From positions 1 through 64,000 of the forward strand of contig CAKZOR010000084.1 of assembly GCA_937136755.1 (NCBI GenBank): a DNA stretch of 64,000 bases, given 5' to 3'. This document shows positions 25,989 to 34,262 of the stretch, piece by piece. This DNA comes from an uncultured Flavobacteriaceae bacterium. GTDB lineage: Bacteria; Bacteroidota; Bacteroidia; Flavobacteriales; Flavobacteriaceae. Each line of letters opens with the position of its first letter. Positions within the stretch are counted from its first letter, which is position 1. Made by a program: the position numbers and the translations under genes. The notes beneath the pieces were generated by a model. That model was not told the origin of the DNA and made no database searches. It worked only from the letters and a program-made list of their open reading frames with translations.

Positions 25989-27044
25989 TTAACGGGCCTT
26001 TGCCAAGGCCTTCATCGCTTCAGGCACCCTTGGATTCATCAGTTTAAACCAAAGAGGCGGAAACAAGGAAATGACCATTGAGGTAGGGTAACCAAAGGGC
26101 ATTTGCGGCGCCTCTTCCCTACACACCAAGCTTTGGTATTTTTTAGAGGCCATATAGTGGTGGTCGCTGTGGCGGGTAAGTTCATACAGCACAATTCTAC
26201 CAATAATATGGTTGGAATTCCAAGAGTGAATGGCGCGAACTGCTTCATAGCGTCCCTGGTCATTTTTAGACCTAAGCAAGCCGTAATGTTCTATATAATT
26301 AACCGTTTCAAGTAGTATAAAGCCCACCACGCCAGCGGTGAGCATCAGCAAAGCGGTATTAATATTAAACACAAACCAAATAGTGACTAAATACACCAAT
26401 TGTAGTATAGTGTACCACATCATATCATTATATATACTCCAAAATCCCCAGCCATTTTCTCTATTGCGTTTGCCTTGAATTTTCCATGCATTGGCATATT
26501 GCCTGCTCACACTGCTGATCCAAAATCCATAGACACTTTGCTGGTATTGAGCCGTAGCAGGGTCCTCTTTGGTGGCCGCATAAGTGTGGTGTCCCCAGTT
26601 GTGTTCTATAAAGAAGTGCATATAAAAGCTGGGTAAGAGCAATGCTTTTGCGAGGGTCTTCTCTACACTATTTTTTCTATGGCCCAGTTCGTGGGCTACA
26701 TTAATTCCGTTGGTTCCTAGGGAAACCCCCAGCGAAAAGACTAAACCACAAGTCTCAAAGGCGCTCAATGCTCCATGGTATAATTCAAGAGCCGTCCACC
26801 CGACTAAGGCATAGACAATAGGTAGATTTACATACAATAGATAGTCATATATTTTGCGCACTTTTTTAAGTACTACAATTTCTTTGGGGTCATTTCTAGC
26901 ATCTTCTTTGAGTACGATTTCTAATAAAGGGATTATTCCAAATGCATAAATGAGTGCCGCAAAAGAAAACGGCCCTTTAAAATATAACGCTAAGGCTGTG
27001 GCCATTGGAATGGTATAGGCCGCTAAGTATTTAAATGAGGTCAT
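25989..27044 (-). CDS. alkB: Alkane 1-monooxygenase (AlkB family)
   Basis: About 351 residues from the second Met (MTSFKYLAAYTIP), which aligns with usual family starts; the track begins 8 residues earlier. This integral membrane non-heme di-iron enzyme hydroxylates the terminal carbon of medium-chain alkanes using rubredoxin-delivered electrons. Histidine boxes are HELGHR (HExxH), HNWGHHTYAATKEDP (HxxxHH plus the AlkB-type tail), NYIEHYGL (the AlkB-specific motif) and RHSDHH. About six membrane segments surround them. No rubredoxin gene adjoins. It is divergent from ybeY. Fatty-acid or related substrates cannot be excluded. Confidence 0.92.
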   Translation of the reverse strand: MTSFKYLAAYTIPMATALALYFKGPFSFAALIYAFGIIPLLEIVLKEDARNDPKEIVVLKKVRKIYDYLLYVNLPIVYALVGWTALELYHGALSAFETCGLVFSLGVSLGTNGINVAHELGHRKNSVEKTLAKALLLPSFYMHFFIEHNWGHHTYAATKEDPATAQYQQSVYGFWISSVSRQYANAWKIQGKRNRENGWGFWSIYNDMMWYTILQLVYLVTIWFVFNINTALLMLTAGVVGFILLETVNYIEHYGLLRSKNDQGRYEAVRAIHSWNSNHIIGRIVLYELTRHSDHHYMASKKYQSLVCREEAPQMPFGYPTSMVISLFPPLWFKLMNPRVPEAMKALAKAR

Positions 27045-27088
27045 TTTTTTTATTTCTAAGTTACACATTTTTAGGAATCTAATCGCTT

Positions 27089-27535
27089 ATGCTTACCTTT
27101 GCCAAAAATTTGCTGGTGATAGATTTTAATTTTATTGACGTACCTCCCATTGAAAATGACCAACCTTTTTTGGATTGGTTGTTAAGGGTGGCTGAATCTG
27201 AAGGCTATAGCCTATCTGCATTGACCTATATTTTTTGTAATGACCAATATTTGTTAGGGCTCAATCAAACTTATCTTTCACACGACACCCTAACAGATAT
27301 TATTACCTTTGATTATGTAGAGGGCACTTCTGTCTCTGGGGATATTTTTATTTCAGTAGACCGTCTTAAAGAAAACGCAGCAATTTTTAAAGTCTCCTTT
27401 GAAGAAGAACGCTTAAGGGTTATGGCCCATGGCCTTCTTCATTTAATGGGTTATAAAGACAAAACCACTGAGGATCAGCTAGTTATGTCCAATAAAGAAA
27501 ATGAAAAAATTAAAATGTTCCACGTGGAACAATAG
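27089..27535 (+). CDS. ybeY: Endoribonuclease YbeY, rRNA maturation factor
   Basis: 148 residues in the track. The zinc endoribonuclease acts in 16S rRNA 3' maturation and 70S quality control. LNQTYLSHDTLTDIITFDY and VSGDIFISVDRLKENA are family hallmarks. The metal motif reads HGLLHLMGYKDK, so the third His of the common HGxLHLxGYDH is replaced by an Asp-bearing KDK, as I recall for other Bacteroidota. TACCTTTG, a TAnnTTTG match, lies at 27094-27101 inside the annotated ORF. The true start may therefore be GTG 27116, giving MIDFNFID. The final codons overlap a parS palindrome, and mnmG begins 5 bases later. Confidence 0.9.
   Translation: MLTFAKNLLVIDFNFIDVPPIENDQPFLDWLLRVAESEGYSLSALTYIFCNDQYLLGLNQTYLSHDTLTDIITFDYVEGTSVSGDIFISVDRLKENAAIFKVSFEEERLRVMAHGLLHLMGYKDKTTEDQLVMSNKENEKIKMFHVEQ
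27516..27531. other. parS centromere site 1 (ParB binding)
   Basis: TGTTCCACGTGGAACA is a perfect 16-bp palindrome differing from the classical TGTTTCACGTGAAACA parS only by one symmetric base pair. It encodes the last residues of YbeY (FHVEQ) and ends 9 bases before the mnmG ATG. An identical copy follows mnmG. ParB binding is inferred from the near-universal parS consensus. Confidence 0.8.
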
Positions 27536-27540
27536 TTGTT

Positions 27541-29409
27541 ATGTTTCAAGAAAAGTACGATGTAATTGTAGTAGGTGGTGGTCATGCCGGTGCTGAGGCT
27601 GCTGCCGCAGCTGCCAATATGGGTTCAAGCACCCTATTGGTTACTATGAACCTTCAGTCTATTGGTCAGATGTCCTGCAACCCAGCCATGGGTGGTATTG
27701 CCAAGGGTCAAATAGTGAGAGAGATAGACGCCCTAGGCGGTTATAGTGGGATTGTATCTGACCTTTCAGCCATTCAGTTTAAAATGCTCAATAAATCAAA
27801 GGGCCCTGCTATGTGGAGCCCAAGAACTCAGAACGATAGAATGCGCTTTGCAGAAGAATGGCGTTTGGCCTTGGAGCGTACGCCTAATGTAGATTTTTAT
27901 CAGGACATGGTCTCTTCTCTTATTATAGAAGGCAACACAGTGACTGGAGTGAAAACATCTTTAGGCATTCCCATTTACGGTAAGGCTGTTGTATTGACAA
28001 ACGGCACTTTCCTCAATGGGCTAATTCATATTGGTGAACGTCAGCTTGGAGGTGGTCGTGCTGGTGAAAAAGCTTCTACCGGCATTACAGAGCAATTAGT
28101 TGCCCTTGGCTTCGAATCTGGAAGAATGAAGACGGGAACGCCTCCTCGAGTAGACGGAAGGTCGTTAGATTATTCTGTAATGATCCCTCAGCCGGGCGAT
28201 GCCCTTCCTGAAAAATTCTCATATACCAATACAACATCGCTCACCACTCAAAGGGACTGTCATATGACGCATACCTCCTCATTGGTCCATGATCTGTTGA
28301 GAGAAGGTTTTGATAGGTCTCCTATGTTTAATGGATCTATTCAGAGTTTAGGTCCTAGGTATTGTCCTTCTATTGAAGACAAAATAAATAGGTTTGCAGA
28401 CAAAGACAGCCACCAACTTTTTGTAGAACCTGAGGGCTGGGACACTGTTGAAGTTTATGTAAATGGTTTCTCTACGTCCCTACCAGAAGACGTTCAATAC
28501 AAAGCTTTACGATCTGTAAAAGGTTTTGAAAATGTGAAGTTTTTTAGACCAGGCTACGCTATTGAATACGATTACTTTCCACCTACACAACTCACCCACA
28601 CCTTAGAGACAAAATTGATAGATGGTTTATTTTTTGCCGGCCAGATAAATGGAACAACGGGTTATGAAGAAGCTGCTTCACAAGGTTTAATGGCAGGGAT
28701 AAATGCTGCTTTAAAAGTTCAAGAAAAACCGCCCTTTACCCTCCAAAGAGATGAGGCTTATATAGGTGTTTTAATAGATGACCTTATTACCAAAGGAACA
28801 GATGAGCCTTATAGAATGTTCACTTCTAGGGCAGAGTACAGAACGCTTTTAAGACAAGACAATGCAGATTTTAGGTTAACACCTATGGGTCATGCTATAG
28901 GTTTGGCCTCTGAAGAAAGGCTTAAGGCTATGGAATTAAAGGCAACAGCATCTGAAAACCTAGTCTCTTTTTTTAAAGAAACCTCTGTTAAACCTGCCGA
29001 GATTAATGATCAATTGGCCTCGGTAGATTCTGCCCCCATTGCACAATCAGGCAAATTGTTTAAAGTATTTTCAAGACCCAATGTCACTATGGATCATATG
29101 CTTTCTGTAGACAGTGTAGGTGCCTATGTTCGTGAAAATAATTTCTCAAGAGAAGTCTTAGAGCAAGCAGAGATTCAAATAAAGTACGCAGGATATATTG
29201 AGAAAGAAAAAAACAATGCAGACAAATTACAGCGCCTAGAACATGTAAAAATTCCCGCAGATTTTGATTATTCACTTTTGAAATCGCTTTCATATGAAGC
29301 CCGTGAAAAGCTTCAAGAAATTCAACCTGTGAGTATTGCGCAAGCGTCCAGAATCTCAGGAGTTTCTCCTTCTGATATTTCTGTTTTATTGGTGTTTTTA
29401 GGAAGATAG
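27541..29409 (+). CDS. mnmG: tRNA uridine-5-carboxymethylaminomethyl modification enzyme MnmG (GidA)
   Basis: 622 residues, the normal MnmG length. With MnmE it installs the cmnm5 group on wobble uridine of several tRNAs, using FAD. The FAD dinucleotide fold starts DVIVVGGGHAGAEAA near residue 7. Signature stretches include SCNPAMGGIAKGQIVREIDALGG with the catalytic Cys nearby, GTPPRVDGRS, RYCPSIEDKI and GTTGYEEAASQGL. A C-terminal helical MnmE/tRNA-binding domain ends the protein. It is bracketed by two identical parS sites, recalling the gidA-origin linkage known in other phyla. Confidence 0.96.
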   Translation: MFQEKYDVIVVGGGHAGAEAAAAAANMGSSTLLVTMNLQSIGQMSCNPAMGGIAKGQIVREIDALGGYSGIVSDLSAIQFKMLNKSKGPAMWSPRTQNDRMRFAEEWRLALERTPNVDFYQDMVSSLIIEGNTVTGVKTSLGIPIYGKAVVLTNGTFLNGLIHIGERQLGGGRAGEKASTGITEQLVALGFESGRMKTGTPPRVDGRSLDYSVMIPQPGDALPEKFSYTNTTSLTTQRDCHMTHTSSLVHDLLREGFDRSPMFNGSIQSLGPRYCPSIEDKINRFADKDSHQLFVEPEGWDTVEVYVNGFSTSLPEDVQYKALRSVKGFENVKFFRPGYAIEYDYFPPTQLTHTLETKLIDGLFFAGQINGTTGYEEAASQGLMAGINAALKVQEKPPFTLQRDEAYIGVLIDDLITKGTDEPYRMFTSRAEYRTLLRQDNADFRLTPMGHAIGLASEERLKAMELKATASENLVSFFKETSVKPAEINDQLASVDSAPIAQSGKLFKVFSRPNVTMDHMLSVDSVGAYVRENNFSREVLEQAEIQIKYAGYIEKEKNNADKLQRLEHVKIPADFDYSLLKSLSYEAREKLQEIQPVSIAQASRISGVSPSDISVLLVFLGR

Positions 29410-29416
29410 TTTTTTG

Positions 29417-29432
29417 TGTTCCACGTGGAACA
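29417..29432. other. parS centromere site 2 (ParB binding)
   Basis: A second perfect copy of TGTTCCACGTGGAACA, 1.9 kb from the first and 8 bases after the mnmG stop. The identity extends to 19 bases (trailing ATA). It lies in the leader of the next gene rather than in it if that gene starts at 29452. Confidence 0.8.
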
Positions 29433-29451
29433 ATATTATTTTAATACCCAA

Positions 29452-30297
29452 ATGCTTAAAAGAAAAGAGCGGTTTCCCTTAGAGGTTTTAGACCACGCAC
29501 ATAGCAAAGAAACGTTTAGCGTGGCCTATGTGCCAGGTTTAGAGGTGCTTCAGACTGCGCCTATTCCAGCTGAAATAGCGACCTATTATCCTGAAGACAA
29601 TTACATTTCTCATCAGAACAATAAACGCAGTTTAACAGATAGATTGTATGCGATAGCTAAAAATTATCAATTAAAAAAGAAGGCTGCCTTATTAGAAAAA
29701 CATTGCCATGGTCCAAAGAAATTTTTAGACTTTGGCGCCGGTTCTGGTGCTTTAGTGTCTTATCTAAAAAACAGGCAGTGGCATGCTTTAGGGGTAGAAC
29801 CCAATAAAAATGCTAGGGCTGTTGCTTTGGAAAATAATTGTGTTTTACACCCTTCTTTAGACAACATACCAAAGCAAGAATTCTCTGTAATATCGCTCTG
29901 GCATGTTTTAGAGCACTTACCTCATTACGAACAAAGCCTTCAGGAATTATTAGGTGTATTGGCGCCTGGAGGGAAACTCATTATTGCAGTGCCTAATTAT
30001 AATTCATGGGACGCAAAACATTACGGACCCTATTGGGCTGCCTATGATGTTCCAAGGCATTTATGGCATTTTTCTCAAGGAGGCATAAAAAAAATGGCAG
30101 TCAAAAACGGTCTGTCTTTGGAAGAAACCAGACCAATGCTCTTAGACGCTTTTTATGTGTCTTTGTTATCTGAAAGATACGCTCAAAAAAGAACCCCTTT
30201 GTTTAGCGCCTTTTTTAAAGGTCTTTATTCTAATTTATCTGCTTTAAGGTCAAAAGAGTATTCCTCTCTAGTATATGTATTAAAAAAACCAGAATAA
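29452..30297 (+). CDS. Class I SAM-dependent methyltransferase
   Basis: About 281 residues from the ATG at 29452 (MLKRKERFPLEV). The track uses GTG 29416, which would translate the parS palindrome and is less likely. Motif I is KKFLDFGAGSGALVSYL (about 87), followed by ALGVEPNKNARAVA, the acidic strand ISLWHVLEHLPHYEQSLQEL and GGKLIIAVPNYNSWDAKHYG, all typical of methyltransferase-type-11/UbiE-like enzymes. The front HSKETFSVAYVPGLEVLQTAPIP and ISHQNNKRSL resemble flavobacterial family members of unknown substrate. It probably shares the ybeY-mnmG transcript. Confidence 0.82.
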   Translation: MLKRKERFPLEVLDHAHSKETFSVAYVPGLEVLQTAPIPAEIATYYPEDNYISHQNNKRSLTDRLYAIAKNYQLKKKAALLEKHCHGPKKFLDFGAGSGALVSYLKNRQWHALGVEPNKNARAVALENNCVLHPSLDNIPKQEFSVISLWHVLEHLPHYEQSLQELLGVLAPGGKLIIAVPNYNSWDAKHYGPYWAAYDVPRHLWHFSQGGIKKMAVKNGLSLEETRPMLLDAFYVSLLSERYAQKRTPLFSAFFKGLYSNLSALRSKEYSSLVYVLKKPE

Positions 30298-30473
30298 GCG
30301 TTATTAAAAGCTTTAGCGCGTTTTTTTAACCTCAAACATAATGTAGTGTCAATTTTTTAAAAAACAGCCGCAAATTAAAGCTATGTAGGTTGTTTTTTAT
30401 TGCAAAAACTTATAACAGCGCTACTTTTTTATAAATTAATCTTATGGGTGGTTTTTGGCGCTTTTTTAAAAAA

Positions 30474-30881
30474 TTACCAAGTAGACATTTCTAAAAAGAA
30501 AACAAGCAAGACCGCAGGCACTAAATAAATGACGATTGTTCTGGCGCCGTCATAGTCTTTGGCAACCCTTTGTCCAAAAAGCAGCATGAGTAGAGTAATG
30601 CATCCTACAACTGCCGCACTTAGCGCAACGCTGGGTTTGTTGTAATGAATAATATCCATTATTCCCCAAATACCTAAAACACCGCTTATAACTTCCATGA
30701 CAATAATAGTCACCAGTAAAAAGGGCACGGTATTTTTGAGGAAACTTTTGTTAAAGTGGCCTTTGAGCCATTCAAGGTTTCCTTTCCAATCGATCAATTT
30801 GTCTAATGCGCTTTGTATAAAAGTAATACAGAGGAAAGCGAGTAGTATTAATACCGTTAAGTTGTTTTCGAAATGTAGCAT
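30474..30881 (-). CDS. DoxX-like four-helix membrane protein
   Basis: 135 residues with four predicted membrane helices. The N-terminal FLCITFIQSALDKLIDWKGNLEWLKGHFNKS and the following VTIIVMEVISGVLGIWGI fit the DoxX/DoxD-like fold, with the conserved charged loop between helices one and two. Members occur in quinone-linked or redox membrane contexts, but the function here is unknown. It lies 7 bases downstream of holB and may be co-transcribed. The 176-bp gap to the left shows AT-rich DNA and no clear terminator. Confidence 0.7.
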   Translation of the reverse strand: MLHFENNLTVLILLAFLCITFIQSALDKLIDWKGNLEWLKGHFNKSFLKNTVPFLLVTIIVMEVISGVLGIWGIMDIIHYNKPSVALSAAVVGCITLLMLLFGQRVAKDYDGARTIVIYLVPAVLLVFFLEMSTW

Positions 30882-30888
30882 AATAAAT

Positions 30889-32046
30889 TTATTTTGAGAC
30901 GGCTTTTGGCGCGTGCAGTAAGCGAGTGAGCGAAATAGCTAGGTCTGTAAAGACCATTTTCGCGTTTCCATTTCTTTCTATTTCGTACATAGCACTTTCT
31001 AAAGCCATGGAGATTTGTTCTATATTTCCTTCGTGTACAAAAGGGGCAAACTTTTTAAAATCAAAATTGGACACCTCAATTTGTGTGTGTTGCAATTGCT
31101 CTAAACCATACTCCATTAAAACCGCTTCTCTAAATAAAGACAAACAGTACAAAAGAAAGTTTTTCTGTATTTCTCTACCAGACTTAGCCACTTCCCCACT
31201 CCAATTGAGCAATTCGTTTATAGCGCTTTTATTTCCCTTAGCTTTAAATGCGGCCCTGACCCAAAACACAAACCATTCACCAAAACGCAATTCTTCTGAA
31301 TCTTGTCTAAAGAGGTCAAGCGCTTTATTGAAGTTGCCCTCTGCCACAACGGCTATTTGTTTGGCATTTTGCGCTGCCGCTCCTTCCGCTAAAAGCCCTT
31401 TCACAACATCTATTTCCTGAAGTTTCTTAAAATAGGTGATTTGGCAACGGGACCTAATGGTCGCGAGCAATTGCTCTTCGTCTTCTGCAATGAGGATAAA
31501 AAGGGTTTTTTCCGGGGGCTCTTCCAGCAGCTTTAATATTTTATTTGCCGCTGCAGTATTCATTTTTTCCACCCCCCAAACTAGCATCACTTTATAACCG
31601 CCTTCATAAGATTTTAAAGAGAGTTTTTGGCTCAGGTCTTTTGCTTCTTCTACAGAGATATTTCCCTGTTTTTTTTCCGTGCCTATCAGTTGGTACCAGT
31701 CAAAGAGGTTGCCATAAACTTGGGTTTGAATAAATGTCCTCCAAGGTGCTGCGTAATGATCGCTAATGGGTTTTGTTTTAGCCATATCTGAAGTGGCAAC
31801 AGGAAACACAAAGTGAAGGTCCGGATGGTTTAGATGATCCATTTTTAAATGGCCCGCTCGTTTCTGTTCTTCGGTTAAACCCTCAGCACTACAAAGCACC
31901 TCTCTAGCCAAAGCCAATGCCATAGCCAGCGTCCCGCTACCCTCTGCTCCCACAAACAATTGTGCATGGGCGAGATGGTTAGACGCTATAGCCGTTTTTA
32001 AACGACTCTTAATGGCCTCTTGTCCTAGAACTTCTGAAAAATGCAT
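30889..32046 (-). CDS. holB: DNA polymerase III subunit delta' (clamp loader)
   Basis: 385 residues from the ATG at 32046 (MHFSEVLGQEAIKSRLKTAI), 5 residues shorter than the track, because a promoter box sits just upstream. AAA+ fold: LAHAQLFVGAEGSGTLAMALALA replaces a standard Walker A, and TAAANKILKLLEEPPEKTLFILIAEDE plus the SRC motif (ATIRSRCQ) are retained. Delta' acts as the stator of the sliding-clamp loader with DnaX and delta. The C-terminal oligomerisation region is helical. Gene context is unrelated to other replication genes. Confidence 0.88.
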   Translation of the reverse strand: MHFSEVLGQEAIKSRLKTAIASNHLAHAQLFVGAEGSGTLAMALALAREVLCSAEGLTEEQKRAGHLKMDHLNHPDLHFVFPVATSDMAKTKPISDHYAAPWRTFIQTQVYGNLFDWYQLIGTEKKQGNISVEEAKDLSQKLSLKSYEGGYKVMLVWGVEKMNTAAANKILKLLEEPPEKTLFILIAEDEEQLLATIRSRCQITYFKKLQEIDVVKGLLAEGAAAQNAKQIAVVAEGNFNKALDLFRQDSEELRFGEWFVFWVRAAFKAKGNKSAINELLNWSGEVAKSGREIQKNFLLYCLSLFREAVLMEYGLEQLQHTQIEVSNFDFKKFAPFVHEGNIEQISMALESAMYEIERNGNAKMVFTDLAISLTRLLHAPKAVSK

Positions 32047-32050
32047 ATTC

Positions 32051-32058
32051 CAAAGATA
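32051..32058 (-). promoter_or_regulatory. holB promoter -7 box, leaderless arrangement
   Basis: TATCTTTG on the minus strand is followed by GAAT and then the ATG at 32046. The transcription start would fall at the start codon. The longer track start lies upstream of this box. Confidence 0.55.
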
Positions 32059-32060
32059 CA

Positions 32061-32086
32061 AAAAGCCGCCTTTAAAGGCGGCTTTT
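32061..32086 (-). terminator. Intrinsic terminator after the blaI-M56 operon
   Basis: AAAAGCCGCC-TTTAAA-GGCGGCTTTT is a perfect 10-bp stem in the 63-bp gap between the M56 peptidase stop and the holB start. It ends the upstream minus-strand operon just before the holB promoter box; the symmetric sequence could act in both directions. Confidence 0.85.
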
Positions 32087-32109
32087 GATCTTTTTCTTAA
32101 AAAAGCTTA

Positions 32110-34260
32110 TTATTCTTTTTTGGTCACAATTTCAATGACCCCATTCGCGCCTTTGTCACCATATTTTTCTTGAGCAGACTTGCCTTTTAACACATTGATA
32201 CTTTCAATATTGTTTGGATCTATTTCATTCAGGTTTTTGCCTTTGTCCATGATTTTTCCATCCATTACAATGAGTGGCTGATTTTTACCCTCTGCCGTCC
32301 AGCTATTGGCTGCTCCCTTTACCACGATTATTTTTTGGTCTTTTGCGACTTTTTGTTTTTTTGCCGCTTTCTGTTCTTTTTCGGCTTTCTGTTCTTTTTC
32401 GGCTTTCAGGTTTTTAATCTGAATGACCTTGTGTTTTTTAGGGCCACTGTCTTTAGACACCCAGAGGCCTGAAACAATCTCTTCAGCAGCTTTTTCTAGG
32501 CTCTCCCCCGCTTCATTATCTTTAAACAAATCACCTTCTTTGTCTTGAAATTCTATAGCTTCAATTTTAAATTCAAGCAGCTCCTTTTTCATTTCTGAAG
32601 CCTCCTCTTTCATTTCTCTGGCTTTTTTGACCAGTAATTCTATTTTTTCTTCTGAGTCTATGAGGAAATCTTCATCAAATTCAGCGCTAAAAGTAACCAT
32701 TAAAGAATCCTTATGCTTTTTCCCGGTGCGCACCATCAGAATATTTTTCCCTTCGCTTCCTAAAATATTTTCTGAGACCACTTTTCCATTTAGGCCTTTT
32801 ACAATAAAAATACTATCTCCCTCTTTACCGCGCATCTTTTCAGTCAAGGTATTCCCCTCACTGTCTTTGATAATAAAGACATTTTCATCACTGCCGCCAA
32901 AGACATTTTCAGTCAGAATCTCGCCGTCTTCATTCCTCACTACTACCCTTGTGCTTTTGTACCCTTTAGCGACTTTAGACTTCGTTTGAGCAGCCTTAAA
33001 AGCAGCCTCCGTCAATTGATCATTTTGGCCTAAAGAAATCTCAAAGATAAAGTCACTGATAGGTTCGGTGCCACTTACCGCATACACGCCTATTTTCCCA
33101 CTATCTGACTTAAAACTCGCTTTAATTCCAGTAATTTCTCCTGCCGCATTTCGTTTGATCTTTTTAAATGAAAGCTGCACACCGTATTTATTAAAAAGTT
33201 TTTTGTAGCCATGGTCTCCTTTTAAATCTTCATCAGTAGATGTGGGGGTCACGGCCACAGAAATCCTTGTGCTTGAAACCGTCTTTTTTTCATAAGCAGG
33301 AGGTGGCGGTGGCGGAACAGAAAAGCCATTTGCCTTGTGTACTGGCGGTGGAGGAGGAGGAATGGTATCTAAAGCCTTTGGGCTTTTTGGCGGAGGTGGT
33401 GGCGCTATTTGAGCCACGACTTCCGTGTTAAATGCAAATACAAAGCCTACTAAAAGTGGGGCGAGTAACACACTGGCCCAGGGATTTTTTTTATTGTTTT
33501 TATGGTTGAGCATCATAATACGTTTTTTTAAAAATGAATGATAAAATGGGTGTACCAGACTCAAATGGTCTAAGGGCACGGTTTGTTTGAGTAATATATA
33601 TTGATAGGTTTTTAAGTCTTTGGTGGTGGCTACAGTGAGTTGGTCTGTAAGAAACTCTAGGTTTTCTACCACCGTTTTTCTGTACACCCACAAAAAGGGA
33701 TTCCACCAGGCCATTACCAATAGAAAGTTTGTGAGTAATATGTCCAAAGAGTGCCATTGTTTCACGTGAATTTTTTCATGGGTAAGTATGAGTTCATAGG
33801 CCTCAGAGCGGTATAAATGCGTGGGAAACACAATGGTATTTAAAAATGAAAACGGCCCCTTAACCGCATTGGAGAGCAGTAATTTTGGCGGTGTTTTCTG
33901 AATGGTTTTGGCTTGAATGAGTAGTTTAATAATACTGCCTAGTTTGACTATAATCCACCCTAAAATACAGGCGCTTCCTACTCCAATAATTCCCATGAAT
34001 AAAGCTTCAAGGGAGATGGTATCTGATCCGTTCTGTTGAACAGTTTCAAAAGTGCCTTGAGCCATGAGCGGGTTCCAAGTCATTTGGACAACTTTTTTAA
34101 CGCTAATAAACGGCAGCACAACAGAGAGCAATAGGCCCGATAGTAAAAAATATCTGTTAAAGGAGAATTGTTTTCTGGGATACAGCCAAAAGCGGTATAC
34201 CATAAAGAATAGGCCTAAAATGACCGTGTTTTTCCAAGCAAAATCTACAAAAGTATCCAT
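32110..34260 (-). CDS. BlaR1-type M56 metallopeptidase with C-terminal TonB-plug-like domain
   Basis: 716 residues. Four membrane helices lie in residues 1-290 with the zinc motif HEKIH near residue 161, as in BlaR1/MecR1 antirepressor proteases. After the last helix come three proline runs (APPPPPKSP, PPPPPPVHK, PPPPPPAYE). Three degenerate repeats of about 22 residues follow, around ENVF/SIF/NIL (about 445-520), then a charged coiled coil (about 540-600), a Lys/Gln/Glu-rich repeat, and finally a plug-like module (PLIVMDGK to NIESINVLKGKSAQEKYGDKGANGVIEIVT). It probably senses an envelope signal and cleaves the adjacent BlaI repressor. The plug end suggests contact with TonB or an outer-membrane transporter, which is inference. 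Confidence 0.82.
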   Translation of the reverse strand: MDTFVDFAWKNTVILGLFFMVYRFWLYPRKQFSFNRYFLLSGLLLSVVLPFISVKKVVQMTWNPLMAQGTFETVQQNGSDTISLEALFMGIIGVGSACILGWIIVKLGSIIKLLIQAKTIQKTPPKLLLSNAVKGPFSFLNTIVFPTHLYRSEAYELILTHEKIHVKQWHSLDILLTNFLLVMAWWNPFLWVYRKTVVENLEFLTDQLTVATTKDLKTYQYILLKQTVPLDHLSLVHPFYHSFLKKRIMMLNHKNNKKNPWASVLLAPLLVGFVFAFNTEVVAQIAPPPPPKSPKALDTIPPPPPPVHKANGFSVPPPPPPAYEKKTVSSTRISVAVTPTSTDEDLKGDHGYKKLFNKYGVQLSFKKIKRNAAGEITGIKASFKSDSGKIGVYAVSGTEPISDFIFEISLGQNDQLTEAAFKAAQTKSKVAKGYKSTRVVVRNEDGEILTENVFGGSDENVFIIKDSEGNTLTEKMRGKEGDSIFIVKGLNGKVVSENILGSEGKNILMVRTGKKHKDSLMVTFSAEFDEDFLIDSEEKIELLVKKAREMKEEASEMKKELLEFKIEAIEFQDKEGDLFKDNEAGESLEKAAEEIVSGLWVSKDSGPKKHKVIQIKNLKAEKEQKAEKEQKAAKKQKVAKDQKIIVVKGAANSWTAEGKNQPLIVMDGKIMDKGKNLNEIDPNNIESINVLKGKSAQEKYGDKGANGVIEIVTKKE
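32348..32407 (-). repeat. 18-bp tandem repeat inside the M56 gene
   Basis: GCTTTCTGTTCTTTTTCG occurs twice in direct succession (32366-32383 and 32384-32401), with a degenerate copy before and a partial copy after. It encodes the KAEKEQ repeat of the M56 protein linker. The 18-bp unit keeps frame, so copy-number change would alter linker length only. Confidence 0.75.
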
Positions 34261-34262
34261 GC

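Noticed and set aside
30926-31420. 164-residue plus-strand ORF opposite holB
   Set aside because: Antisense shadow of a well-supported gene; the composition is Ser/Cys/Lys-rich without a recognisable domain.
32627-32989. 120-residue plus-strand ORF inside the M56 gene
   Set aside because: Low-complexity Ser/Phe/Pro shadow of the repeat-rich minus-strand gene, with no start signals.
33758-33773. Third parS-like word TGTTTCACGTGAATTT inside the M56 gene
   Set aside because: It matches the classical parS at 13 of 16 positions, but the final three bases break the palindrome and the flanks differ from the two perfect sites. Probably chance coding sequence.
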